The translations under genes and the position numbers were made by a program. 54,113 bases of DNA, from NCBI GenBank assembly GCA_016873845.1, contig VGVX01000009.1, positions 1 to 54,113 on the forward strand. The letters are read 5' to 3'. The notes under the pieces are model-generated. The model was given only the letters and a program-made list of their open reading frames with translations. It did no database searches and had not been told where the DNA came from. This DNA is from Ignavibacteria bacterium (GTDB taxonomy: Bacteria; Bacteroidota; Ignavibacteria; Ch128b). Below, piece by piece: positions 8,081-17,030 of the stretch; positions within the stretch are counted from its first letter, which is position 1; the number at the start of each line of letters is the position of its first letter.

Positions 8081-10377
8081 TCTATTTCCTCAATGTTATT
8101 TTTATCAAGTTTAAAAATTCTGGTCCCAAGAATTCGTCTTTGATTTTGCGAACTTTCCTCTGCCTCAGTAAATCTATAAGATTTATTTTCAATATCATTA
8201 ATTAAGAAATTCATTGAATCAATTCCGATCTCCGAATATATTCTTAGGAATCCCTTTTTGAGTTCAACTCCAGAGGCGCGAATAGTGGTTTTAGGATTAA
8301 GTTCAATCGCGTTGGAATCCGAAATAAGAATTATTGAGTGCTTAGTATCAATCAAGTATTTATTGAGTGTATGATTTTCTCTAATTTGAGGAGAAATAAC
8401 GCTGTTCGAAAAAATAGTTCTAGATGAATTTGTATCAACTAAAATATCATTAGAGCTGAACATGAATTGATGGGGCTTCTGATCATTTATTAAATTCAAA
8501 CCAAGATCGAGTTCTGAATCGATAATTTTTATCTCGTCTAGCGTAAATCCCTCAATTAATTTCAACTTTAGCTCATCATTCAATAATCTCTCATTAATTC
8601 TTAGGCATTTTCCGACTTCATTCACCAGTTCATTTATTAATGATGAATCTTTTACTTTCCTGATTTTTATTACTCTTGAGTTAGGATCAATTACACTTAT
8701 AGATGAGATATTCTCTGTCTCCATTATAATCAAATATGTTTGATCATTTTCTAAATATTTCTTTTGAAATAATGGAAAGTATATCATGTATAAACAAATG
8801 ACTGAGACCGGCAGAATCGCTCTGAATAATTTACTTTCACTTCTATTAAAAAAATAGATGAAGAATCCAATAAAGAAAAAATAAATCACCGCATTGATTG
8901 ATGAATAGTTATCTATCACAACAAATGCAAATGACACTTCACCGAATGCTTTAATTAGGTTGAGAGTAATATTGACTAATGCCGATGAAGCAAGTTCATA
9001 AATGGAAAATAAGAATGGAAATATATTTAGTGTTATTAGGGAGATGATTCCTGAAGCAAGAATAATTCCAATCAGCGGAATGACAAAAATATTAGCAACT
9101 AATGAAATAATGGAAAGCTTTTCATAGTATCCAATTACAAAAGGAAGAGTCCCAATTTGTACAGCAAGAGAAACAAGGAATAAATCGATTATTGAATTTC
9201 TCATAGGAAACTTTGGAATTTTATTAACAAGCTTCCCCTTCAGTTTATCGAACAATGGATATACAAGCGCGATAGATAATACAGCACCGAATGATAGTTG
9301 AAAACCAGGATTGAAAAGATCGTTGGGCTTTAGCATTAAAATGATTATTCCGGAAATCGAGATAGTGCTTAATAGATTAGATTTCCGCTGAAGTAATTTT
9401 GTTGCGAGCCACAATATTGCCATCGACGAAGCTCGTATAACTGATGGAGAAGCATTGGTTATTTGGATGAACAACATTAATCCAAGTGAAACCAGAAAGA
9501 ACTGTATATATTTATTGAATCTGCCGGACAATGCAATAAGAATGATCAAAATGTAACCTGTATGTAATCCGGATACAGCAAGAACATGAGCAACGCCTGA
9601 GTTAACAAAATTTGTTTTAACATCGGCAGGTATTTCGCTTCTATCACCCGTTAGTAATCCACGAAGCAGAAACCCAGTATTTGTCTCCAAGTTTTTATCT
9701 ATCTGGTTAATAATTTTTAACCGTAAATCACTGATAAGATTTCCGAAGGAAAAGTGATATTTATAATGTTCGAGTAAATCGATTCTGGAATACTCGTTAC
9801 AGGTAATTAATCCACTGACATTTTTCCATTCTAGATATTTTAAATAATCAAAATCACCTGGATAGATTTGTCCGACCGGTTTTTTAAAATACCCTTCAAT
9901 TTGAATTACATTGCCAATTTTTATTATCGAGTTGTAGACGTTCAATGACAACTCATCTGCGCGCGATGGAGTTATCTCTACTAAGGAACTAATCTTTATT
10001 GGAAGGATCTTTCCCTCTAATCCAATTTCATCGGACGCAAGAATGAATTTGATTTTATTTTTATTGATGCAGTCAATTTCACCAATTGTACCTTTGACGA
10101 ATATCTTTCTATTGTAAAGATGATCAATGAACTCTTCGCCGGCAGTATTTTGATTTTGTAATTGATAAACACCAATACCGCAAAGAAAAATTAAACTTAT
10201 AAGAAGTAGTGAATTAACAAATATTTTATTAAAGAGAAATAATCTTACAATGGTAAGAACAATTGGGATACTTAATAAAATTAACAAATCCATAGACCTG
10301 AACGAAAAATGTTCAGCTGCAATAATTCCTGATGCCAGCGAAATAAAACTAATTAAAAATAGGTTTTTACTTACCAT
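8065..10377 (-). CDS. comEC: ComEC/Rec2-family DNA uptake channel, without metallo-beta-lactamase domain
   Basis: 770 residues: N-terminal membrane helices, a soluble OB-like DUF4131 region (about 80-200), then the Competence domain with the diagnostic 'GVAHVLAVSGLHTGYILI' and many membrane helices up to about residue 535. ComEC carries single-stranded DNA across the inner membrane during natural transformation. The last about 220 residues are soluble but lack the HxHxDH zinc motif of the usual C-terminal metallo-beta-lactamase domain. They may be a degenerate or unrelated domain, as in shorter Bacteroidota ComEC proteins. The ATG overlaps the preceding gene by 11 nt and the stop overlaps the next gene by 16 nt. 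No pilus genes are nearby. Confidence 0.85.
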   Translation of the reverse strand: MVSKNLFLISFISLASGIIAAEHFSFRSMDLLILLSIPIVLTIVRLFLFNKIFVNSLLLISLIFLCGIGVYQLQNQNTAGEEFIDHLYNRKIFVKGTIGEIDCINKNKIKFILASDEIGLEGKILPIKISSLVEITPSRADELSLNVYNSIIKIGNVIQIEGYFKKPVGQIYPGDFDYLKYLEWKNVSGLITCNEYSRIDLLEHYKYHFSFGNLISDLRLKIINQIDKNLETNTGFLLRGLLTGDRSEIPADVKTNFVNSGVAHVLAVSGLHTGYILIILIALSGRFNKYIQFFLVSLGLMLFIQITNASPSVIRASSMAILWLATKLLQRKSNLLSTISISGIIILMLKPNDLFNPGFQLSFGAVLSIALVYPLFDKLKGKLVNKIPKFPMRNSIIDLFLVSLAVQIGTLPFVIGYYEKLSIISLVANIFVIPLIGIILASGIISLITLNIFPFLFSIYELASSALVNITLNLIKAFGEVSFAFVVIDNYSSINAVIYFFFIGFFIYFFNRSESKLFRAILPVSVICLYMIYFPLFQKKYLENDQTYLIIMETENISSISVIDPNSRVIKIRKVKDSSLINELVNEVGKCLRINERLLNDELKLKLIEGFTLDEIKIIDSELDLGLNLINDQKPHQFMFSSNDILVDTNSSRTIFSNSVISPQIRENHTLNKYLIDTKHSIILISDSNAIELNPKTTIRASGVELKKGFLRIYSEIGIDSMNFLINDIENKSYRFTEAEESSQNQRRILGTRIFKLDKNNIEEIDWRKI

Positions 10378-11281
10378 TTATATACGAAACGATACTGCGT
10401 TTCACATCATTCAATGATTTTATTCGAGCAGCAAATCTATTATGATATTTCCCAACAGCTATTCCTAACGCCGAATTACGCGTATGAGTCTTAACAGATA
10501 AATCTTCAATATTGCCATGGTCGGAAATAACCAAAAGTAGATTTTTCCTATAGTCGAAATTAGATAATATTCCCTCCATGAAACCATCAAAATTCCGAAT
10601 GACGTGATAGGCAAAATTAAAATCTTGACTATGGCCAGCATGATCGGTTAGAAAGTATTCAAACAGATTAAAGTGAAATGGTTTTCCTAAATCATAAAAT
10701 ATTTTTCCTGCCTCTTGAGGGGAGACGATTGGAAGTGAGTAACCCAATTTTTCATTCCATATTTGATTAGTAATCTCAGCAGTAATTGCTTTTTTCTCTA
10801 AAACGTCTTCAACGCTTCGCAACCGCTGATTTGCGTTCAGGTATGAAAGAGTTGTTACAGATAGAGATTTCCTCCCCGTTTCAATATAGTCGAAGAATCG
10901 CTGCGGATAAGCATTTGCGAAGTTCACTCGATAATCTTGCTCAAGCAGTGATTGAAAGATATTTTTATCTTTTATAATGGGTTTAAGCGTTGAATATGGA
11001 TATGGCCCAAAATGCTGTCCAATTGTTTTTGCAGCATTCACGCCACAAAAAATACTCGTCTGACCTGTTCCACTCTGCGGAAGACCCGGCAATCCGAGTG
11101 TTGCATTAACCGGAAAGAGAGAAAAATATTTACTGCTAATTCTGGATTTTCTTCGTGTCGGAAAACCCCCAAAATATTCGTCAATAAAATCGTACTTAAA
11201 TTTTACGAATGGATTTCTTTCAGGATCATTCTTTCCAATACCAACTCCATCCAAGAATATCATTAAAACATTTCGCAGCAT
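10367..11281 (-). CDS. Alkaline-phosphatase/phosphoglycerate-mutase superfamily metalloenzyme
   Basis: 304 residues from ATG at 11281; a TTG six codons upstream is possible, but 'MLRNVLMIFLDGVGIG' is the natural start. Metal-binding features of the superfamily are visible: 'FLDGVGIGKNDPERNPF' at the start, the nucleophile-loop-like 'GLPQSGTGQTSIFCGVNAA', 'LTDHAGHSQDF' and 'VISDHGNIEDLSVKTHTRN'. The superfamily includes phosphopentomutase and cofactor-independent phosphoglycerate mutase, but this protein is too short for either and lacks their inserted domain. It is usually annotated only as a metalloenzyme-domain protein. It probably works on a phosphate ester or nucleotide; the substrate is unknown. 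It sits between dtd and comEC in one leftward run. Confidence 0.78.
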   Translation of the reverse strand: MLRNVLMIFLDGVGIGKNDPERNPFVKFKYDFIDEYFGGFPTRRKSRISSKYFSLFPVNATLGLPGLPQSGTGQTSIFCGVNAAKTIGQHFGPYPYSTLKPIIKDKNIFQSLLEQDYRVNFANAYPQRFFDYIETGRKSLSVTTLSYLNANQRLRSVEDVLEKKAITAEITNQIWNEKLGYSLPIVSPQEAGKIFYDLGKPFHFNLFEYFLTDHAGHSQDFNFAYHVIRNFDGFMEGILSNFDYRKNLLLVISDHGNIEDLSVKTHTRNSALGIAVGKYHNRFAARIKSLNDVKRSIVSYINGK

Positions 11282-11329
11282 GTGATTGTTTATTCCCAAT
11301 AATTTTGCATGTACAAACTATTATAAACT

Positions 11330-11782
11330 TTACTCATTCTCCGACGACACGATTAATGTGACAGGTCCATTATTTATTATTTCAACCGACATCATCGCGC
11401 CAAAGATTCCCGTTTTAACTTTATCAACACCGATTATATTGGATACATGCTCAACGAATTCCAAGTAAAGTTTATTACCCAATTCAGCATCTGCTGCTTC
11501 AGTAAAACTAGGCCTATTTCCTTTTCTGCAATCGCCATAAATAGTGAATTGCGATATAATCAACATTTCTCCGCTGATATCTATAATAGACTTATTCAGT
11601 TTTTCGTTCTCATCATTAAATATTCTGAGGTTACAAATTTTTTCTGCAATCTTTTTGATGACCGCTGAGTTATCATTTTGTTTAACACCAAGCAGAACAA
11701 CTAAACCGCTTTCTATCTTGCGAACATATTCTGTATCTATTTTTACACTGCCACTACTAACTCTTTGAACAACGGCTTTCAT
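11330..11782 (-). CDS. dtd: D-aminoacyl-tRNA deacylase
   Basis: 150 residues from ATG at 11782 ('MKAVVQRVSSGSVKID'), the family's normal length and start. It hydrolyses D-amino acids (and mischarged Gly-tRNA-Ala) from tRNA, acting as a chiral proofreader. The two family signatures are present: the SQxT-type motif in 'ISQFTIYGDCRKGNRPSF' and the Gly-cisPro motif in 'NNGPVTLIV'. The start overlaps the prmC stop as ATGA, so the two are co-translated. The pairing with a second translation-quality gene (prmC) makes functional sense. Confidence 0.96.
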   Translation of the reverse strand: MKAVVQRVSSGSVKIDTEYVRKIESGLVVLLGVKQNDNSAVIKKIAEKICNLRIFNDENEKLNKSIIDISGEMLIISQFTIYGDCRKGNRPSFTEAADAELGNKLYLEFVEHVSNIIGVDKVKTGIFGAMMSVEIINNGPVTLIVSSENE

Positions 11783-12621
11783 TGTAACTCTCCCCAAATA
11801 ATTCTTTCGATTTTATACAGATCTCTTTCAATCTTAATATTATGAAAATTGTTTTCTCTAAGTAAAGCCAGAACTCTTTCCGCTTGACCTTGTCCAATCT
11901 CAAAAAACAATTTTCCAGAAGATTTCAAAATACTGCGACAAATCTCACAGATTCGCTTGTAAAATAACATTTCATCCTGAACAAAAAGCGCTATCGCAGG
12001 CTCATGATCAACTATTTCTTTCTGCATATTTTTTTTTTCACTTATCGAAACATAAGGAGGATTCGAAATAACAAGATCATATTTTTTAGCATGAAGATTT
12101 TCTCTAAGTATATCTGATTTGATGAACTCTATATCATTAACTGAATTTAATTTAGCATTTTTTTGTGCTAATGATAATGCTTCCGACGATATATCTAAAC
12201 ACGTCACTTTCGAATCAGGAACAAGCTTCCCTATTGTAATGCCAATATTCCCTGAACCGCAACCGATGTCTAAAAGATTTACATCAGAGGAGTCCATATT
12301 TTCTAAAACACAAGATACTAGTAACTCTGTTTCAGGTCGAGGGATCAATACATTGTTATCGACCAGGAAAGTTAATCCATAAAAATTCACACTACCAAGA
12401 ATGTACTGAAGGGGTTCATGTCTGCTTTTTCTTTGAAGTAATTCTCGATATTGAGTTAATTCAGAGTTTTTAAGCGGTTTATCAAACTGTGTGTAGATTC
12501 CCACGCGATCTGAATAGAGAATTTTACAAAGCAATAATTCCGCGTTCAAACGAGGACTTTCAATATTCTTTTTCTCAAGAAATTCTGCAGCCAATTTCAA
12601 AGCATCGATAATATTCAACAT
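11779..12621 (-). CDS. prmC: Release-factor glutamine methyltransferase
   Basis: 280 residues from ATG at 12621 ('MLNIIDALKLAAEFLEKKN'). A longer frame to 12711 would overlap the divergent glycosyltransferase and adds an atypical hydrophobic leader, so I reject it. The protein has the N-terminal helical substrate-recognition domain (with 'RHEPLQYILG' near residue 70), the SAM-binding 'LLDIGCGSGNIGI' and the catalytic 'DLVISNPPYVS'. It methylates the Gln of the GGQ motif of release factors RF1 and RF2, improving termination. It is the first gene of the leftward run dtd, metalloenzyme, comEC, membrane protein, sigma factor. Confidence 0.95.
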   Translation of the reverse strand: MLNIIDALKLAAEFLEKKNIESPRLNAELLLCKILYSDRVGIYTQFDKPLKNSELTQYRELLQRKSRHEPLQYILGSVNFYGLTFLVDNNVLIPRPETELLVSCVLENMDSSDVNLLDIGCGSGNIGITIGKLVPDSKVTCLDISSEALSLAQKNAKLNSVNDIEFIKSDILRENLHAKKYDLVISNPPYVSISEKKNMQKEIVDHEPAIALFVQDEMLFYKRICEICRSILKSSGKLFFEIGQGQAERVLALLRENNFHNIKIERDLYKIERIIWGELQ

Positions 12622-12667
12622 CAATTTTTGGAATAGAAAAGTTTTAATTAATTTAGTTAAAATTATT

Positions 12668-13720
12668 ATGATAAAAAATCGAATCGATGTTAATCGAATT
12701 TTACTTATCAAGCTAAGGGGAATTGGAGATGTCCTCCTTTCAACTATTGTAATTCGAAACCTCGCTATTTATTTTCCGAACGCAAAGATCGATTTCTTAA
12801 CTGAGCCTCCTTCTGTTCCAATAATTAATAATCTATCAGAATTAAATGAGATAATTGCTGTTCAGAGAAAAGGTGTTCTTAACACAATTAAAGCTGTATT
12901 AAAGTTACGAAAAAAGAAATATGATATTGTTTTTGATTTGTATACTAATCCAAGATCTGCGCTTTTAACATTTCTATCAAAAGGAAAAGCAAAAGTTGGC
13001 TTCAATCGACGTGGAAGACGATATGCGTATGATCTTGCTGTAAACAGAAAAGATGCACTGTATCATTCAGCCGAGGTAAATTTATTCCAATTGGAATCAC
13101 TCGACATTCCAACTGTAACTAAAGAATTAATTTACCGCATTAAAGATGATGAAAAAGATTTTGCTAAAAATGTATTCATTTCAAATAATCTTGATAATAT
13201 AGTTATTGGGATTTCGCCGAGCGGCGGTTGGGACTCAAAGAGATGTAAACCTTCGAAGTTTATTGAAATTTGCAAAGCAATTAGATCAAAATATTTGTTA
13301 AAGTTTATCGTTCTTTGGGGAGAAAGCGACAAATCTAATGCAGAAGAAATTTACAATAGTATAAAAGAATTTTCTGTATTGGCTCCAAAAACTTCTATTA
13401 GAGAAATGGCAGCCCTTATGTCAAAGTGCAATGCAGTAATTGCAAATGACTCCGGACCAATGCATATCAGTGCTGCAATTGGAATTCCGACATTGGCAAT
13501 CCATGGTCCAACAAGCCCATTTGAGCAAGGGCCATATGGGAGCAAACATGAATGGGTAAGATTCAACGAACTTGAATGTATTCAGTGCAATTTGATAGAA
13601 TGCCCTCGTCAACATGAATGTATGACTCAATTAAATTCGAATGAAGTTTTAACTAAATTCGAACTGTTGTTAATTAAAAATGATATTGAAATTAAAAACT
13701 TTGTAAATACTAAATTCTGA
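12668..13720 (+). CDS. Glycosyltransferase family 9 (heptosyltransferase-like), copy 1
   Basis: 350 residues. The N-terminus 'RILLIKLRGIGDVLLSTIV' is the GT9 opening (ADP-heptose:LPS heptosyltransferase fold), and 'VIANDSGPMHISAAIGIPTL' plus 'HGPTSPFEQGPYG' are the donor-site motifs of the C-terminal domain. GT9 enzymes typically add heptose or related sugars to the lipopolysaccharide core at the inner face of the membrane. A C-terminal cysteine cluster, 'ELECIQCNLIECPRQHEC', follows, as in many GT9 enzymes. The gene is divergent from prmC, with only 46 nt between the starts. It is the first of three GT9 genes in 4.4 kb. Confidence 0.92.
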   Translation: MIKNRIDVNRILLIKLRGIGDVLLSTIVIRNLAIYFPNAKIDFLTEPPSVPIINNLSELNEIIAVQRKGVLNTIKAVLKLRKKKYDIVFDLYTNPRSALLTFLSKGKAKVGFNRRGRRYAYDLAVNRKDALYHSAEVNLFQLESLDIPTVTKELIYRIKDDEKDFAKNVFISNNLDNIVIGISPSGGWDSKRCKPSKFIEICKAIRSKYLLKFIVLWGESDKSNAEEIYNSIKEFSVLAPKTSIREMAALMSKCNAVIANDSGPMHISAAIGIPTLAIHGPTSPFEQGPYGSKHEWVRFNELECIQCNLIECPRQHECMTQLNSNEVLTKFELLLIKNDIEIKNFVNTKF

Positions 13721-13739
13721 ATTCTTGATATTCCTGAAA

Positions 13740-14807
13740 ATGCGATCATTCTCTGCAGTTATATTGTTCTCTTTGATTCTTACAGTCGGTAAAGTTTCAG
13801 CACGAGAGATCTATTATTTCAAAGGAAGAAATTATGGCAGTGAATCAGTATTCAATCCAATCAGTCTATTTCTAAATGCAGGATTTGATATGATTCAAGT
13901 CGATAGAAATAGAAAAATATTCAACCTCCCATTGAATCGAGGAGCAAAAAATGTTTTAAGAAATCTTGCAAATCCATTCACGCCAATTCGGAATTATGGC
14001 ACGTGGAACTTTATCAGAGATCAAATTTTACCAATTTCTTTTGAAAGGAACAACGCTCAATATTGGCCTAACTACACGCTGCATTTAATCGGCGGAGGAA
14101 TGACTTACGTCAACATGACAGAATGGTACTCATATTATAAATTTCCTTCTCCCGAAATTTTTTCTTTGCTTACATATGCAATGTACCACTTTATTAATGA
14201 AGCAGTCGAAAATGATACTCATCAAGGTGATAATGTTGATCCTATCGCGGATATTTATATTTTCGATATAGGAGCAGTAATTTTATTTTCATTTGATAAC
14301 GTGAAAAAGTTTTTTGCTGAGGATCTGAATTTAGCTGATTGGTCTCTCCAACCTTCATTCATTTTGATGGACGAACCAGAACTCCATAACAATGGTCAAT
14401 TTTTTTCTATCAAATGGAAATTCCCCTTTTCCGATCATTTACATCTTTTCTATTATTTCGGTACAAATGGTGTCGGTGGACTTTCTTACAAATTTGATTC
14501 AGGAGAAGCTATTTCACTTGGAGTTGGAATGGCTGCGAGTGAATTTATCACCTTAAACGCAATTAGCAACAAGAAAACCTTGGACCTTGTATGGAATCTC
14601 GGATTATTTTATGATTTAAACAACTCTCTATTGGCAAACATCTCATGGACCAAAAAGACAGATTATATGATAAATGTAAATATTTATCCTGGTTTAATAA
14701 AAATTGGAGATATCTCGCCAGGATTATGGCTCGCGATAAATAAAAATGGTAGTTCGATTTGGGGATTAAATTTTTCGTGGCTCCCATTCGGATTTGCCCT
14801 GAAGTAA
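13740..14807 (+). CDS. Exported protein of unknown function, probably outer-membrane associated
   Basis: 355 residues from ATG at 13740; a TTG at 13725 would add five residues before the signal peptide. 'MRSFSAVILFSLILTVGKVSA' is a clear signal peptide with cleavage after VSA. The rest is rich in aromatic residues and alternating strand-like segments, and ends 'LNFSWLPFGFALK', with the terminal region typical of outer-membrane proteins. The layout (gly-gly region 'LIGGGMTYVN', 'DPIADIYIFDIGAVILF') loosely resembles DUF3943-type outer-membrane proteins; this is a weak resemblance. It sits between two GT9 genes, so an envelope-assembly role is plausible. I do not recognise an enzyme motif. Confidence 0.7.
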   Translation: MRSFSAVILFSLILTVGKVSAREIYYFKGRNYGSESVFNPISLFLNAGFDMIQVDRNRKIFNLPLNRGAKNVLRNLANPFTPIRNYGTWNFIRDQILPISFERNNAQYWPNYTLHLIGGGMTYVNMTEWYSYYKFPSPEIFSLLTYAMYHFINEAVENDTHQGDNVDPIADIYIFDIGAVILFSFDNVKKFFAEDLNLADWSLQPSFILMDEPELHNNGQFFSIKWKFPFSDHLHLFYYFGTNGVGGLSYKFDSGEAISLGVGMAASEFITLNAISNKKTLDLVWNLGLFYDLNNSLLANISWTKKTDYMINVNIYPGLIKIGDISPGLWLAINKNGSSIWGLNFSWLPFGFALK

Positions 14808-14872
14808 ATTTAGTCTTATTCATCTTCTCCCATTTCCTTGCATAATAATAGTTAATTCCTAAACTTTGCAGT

Positions 14873-15880
14873 GTGGTTAAAGATAATTTGACAAATAAAA
14901 ATATTTTGATTATCCGCTTAGGTAAAATCGGCGATATTATTGTTTCGTCATTTGTGTTTGAAGTTCTAAAAAATCAATATCATCTTTCAAAATTAACTTT
15001 AATAACACTTCACAAAAACAAAGATGTACTCAAGTATAATCCCCAACTCGATAAAATTATTTATATCAATAAAAATATTTTTTCGTTATTAAAGCTAATA
15101 AATCTTTTGCCAATTAAGTTTGATATAATATTCGAATTAAACGACGATCCATCTACAACTTCCTCGTATATTCTTAAGTATCTCAGAGGGAAAATAAAAA
15201 TAGGTTATACATTTGATAAGAATATTAAGCACCTCACAACATCTGTAAATAGACCAGACAAAACAAAATCTCACATAGTTGAAAGAGCTGCTTCTTTAAT
15301 TGAGGGGAGCGGAATAAAAGTCAACGAAGCAGACTTAAAACCAATTGTTTATATAGGAGAACAAGAAAAAGACGAAGTGCTCCAACATTTAAAACACGAG
15401 AGAGAACATGCATTAATAATTGCGATAAATATTTCTGCAGGTGCACAGATTCGTTACTGGAAGGAAGAATACTGGATACAGCTTATCCAAATAATTTACA
15501 ATAACAGGCCCAATGTTAAGTTCCTGATATTGTCAATCCCGAAAGATGATTCACAAAGAGATAAAATCCTTTCAAACTTTGATCCGAAGGTATTCATTAT
15601 TCCAAAGTACTTCAGCTTTCAACATTTTGCTTCATACATCAATTTCTGCGATTTACTCATTTCACCAGATACTTCAGCGATTCATATAGCCTCTGCATTT
15701 CAAAAACCAGTAATCGGACTTTATCCTAACTATGAATGGTCGTTTGTGAGCTGGCAGCCATACAAAACGCCGCATCGCTCACTAAAATCTCCTGACGAAT
15801 CAATTTCAGCTATTCAGCCAGAAGAAGTCTACAGTGCTTTCTTAGAACTAACAGATGAAACACAACTATTTAAAAAATAA
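14873..15880 (+). CDS. Glycosyltransferase family 9, copy 2
   Basis: 335 residues starting at GTG (14873). The opening 'NILIIRLGKIGDIIVSSFV' and the donor-site segment 'LLISPDTSAIHIASAFQKPV' are GT9 hallmarks; 'ISAGAQIRYWKEEYW' is the expected mid-domain loop. It lacks the C-terminal cysteine cluster of copies 1 and 3. It is likely to transfer a heptose-like or other sugar to the lipopolysaccharide core or a related glycolipid in the cytoplasm. The end overlaps the longest possible reading of copy 3, but the preferred start of copy 3 lies just after this stop. The donor sugar is not known. Confidence 0.9.
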   Translation: MVKDNLTNKNILIIRLGKIGDIIVSSFVFEVLKNQYHLSKLTLITLHKNKDVLKYNPQLDKIIYINKNIFSLLKLINLLPIKFDIIFELNDDPSTTSSYILKYLRGKIKIGYTFDKNIKHLTTSVNRPDKTKSHIVERAASLIEGSGIKVNEADLKPIVYIGEQEKDEVLQHLKHEREHALIIAINISAGAQIRYWKEEYWIQLIQIIYNNRPNVKFLILSIPKDDSQRDKILSNFDPKVFIIPKYFSFQHFASYINFCDLLISPDTSAIHIASAFQKPVIGLYPNYEWSFVSWQPYKTPHRSLKSPDESISAIQPEEVYSAFLELTDETQLFKK

Positions 15881-15887
15881 CTCAACT

Positions 15888-17030
15888 ATGAAATCAAAAT
15901 TTAATATTCCCGATTGTAAAAATTTTACAGGATACAAACCATGCCAACCTGGTTATAACTGTCTTGAAGATGGATGTAAAGATGAAAATCATTTTGGTGT
16001 GAAAATATTAATAATTAATCTCGATGCAATGGGTGATGTGATTATGACAACCGCTCAACTCGCAGGATTAAAAAGAAAATATCCGGTATCAACGATATAT
16101 TGGATCACACTAAAAAATGCTTACTATCTGATACGAAACAATCCATTCATCGATTTTCCTCTCGAATGGAAATTCGAAAATTCTTTGTTCTTAAATCAGA
16201 TTGAATTTGATCTTATTCTAAATGCAGACAAATCTCGTAGCGCATGTTCACTGCACAAATCATTAAAAGGGAAAGAGAAATTTGGATTCACCTTGAATGA
16301 AAATGGAATTATCGTTCCAGAGAATTCATTCGCCGATTACAATTATCTCCTTGGTCAAAATGATCAAATAAAATTTCGCGAGAATCAAAGAACCGGACAA
16401 GACATTTTAGCTGAGACCTTCAATAATGACTATCAAAGAGATAGATATATTTTAAACTTAACTGAAAAAGAAAAAATATTTGCTTCCGATTTTAGAAACT
16501 CGATTCTTAAAGGTAAGAATCAACTTGTAATTGGATTTAACACCGGATGCTCACTTTTATATCCGAACAAAAAAATGACTGTCGAGCAACATGTTGAATT
16601 AATAAGTCGATTATCAACAAACAAGAATTACAAATTAGTTTTATTAGGCGGTCCCGAAGACACTGATCGAAACAATCAAATAAAAGAACTCTGCGGCGAA
16701 AAAGTAGTAATGACTCCGACAAACGAAGGGCTTCGAAAGGGATTGTGTTACATCGATGTTTGTGATTTGATAATTACCGGAGATTCTTTTGGAATGCACG
16801 CCTCAATAGCTTTGCAAAAATATATTTTAGTATGGTTTGGCGTAAGTTGCTGGTCAGAAATAGATTTGTACGATTATGGGAAGAAATTTATTCCTAAAGA
16901 TTTGTTCTGTTCTCCATGCTGGAAAAAAGTCTGTCCGTATAATTTAGAATGTATTAAAATGATTGACATAGTCGGAATGATTAACGAAGTAAATAATTTT
17001 TACTCAAACATATTTCTGAAGCAGATTTGA
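15888..17030 (+). CDS. Glycosyltransferase family 9, copy 3, with N-terminal Cys-rich module
   Basis: 380 residues from ATG at 15888; an upstream ATG at 15855 is in frame but would lie inside the previous gene. Before the GT9 core ('ILIINLDAMGDVIMTTAQL') comes a short module 'DCKNFTGYKPCQPGYNC' continuing to another Cys. After the core is 'DLFCSPCWKKVCPYNLEC'. Such N-terminal cysteine modules precede GT9 domains in many FCB and candidate-phylum bacteria; they may bind metal, but no role is established that I know of. The donor site 'LIITGDSFGMHASIALQK' is present. Its stop overlaps the next start as TTGA. Confidence 0.88.
   Translation: MKSKFNIPDCKNFTGYKPCQPGYNCLEDGCKDENHFGVKILIINLDAMGDVIMTTAQLAGLKRKYPVSTIYWITLKNAYYLIRNNPFIDFPLEWKFENSLFLNQIEFDLILNADKSRSACSLHKSLKGKEKFGFTLNENGIIVPENSFADYNYLLGQNDQIKFRENQRTGQDILAETFNNDYQRDRYILNLTEKEKIFASDFRNSILKGKNQLVIGFNTGCSLLYPNKKMTVEQHVELISRLSTNKNYKLVLLGGPEDTDRNNQIKELCGEKVVMTPTNEGLRKGLCYIDVCDLIITGDSFGMHASIALQKYILVWFGVSCWSEIDLYDYGKKFIPKDLFCSPCWKKVCPYNLECIKMIDIVGMINEVNNFYSNIFLKQI

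Noticed and set aside
12622-12711. Longer N-terminus for prmC
   Set aside because: It would overlap the divergent glycosyltransferase start and adds a hydrophobic leader not expected in this cytoplasmic enzyme.
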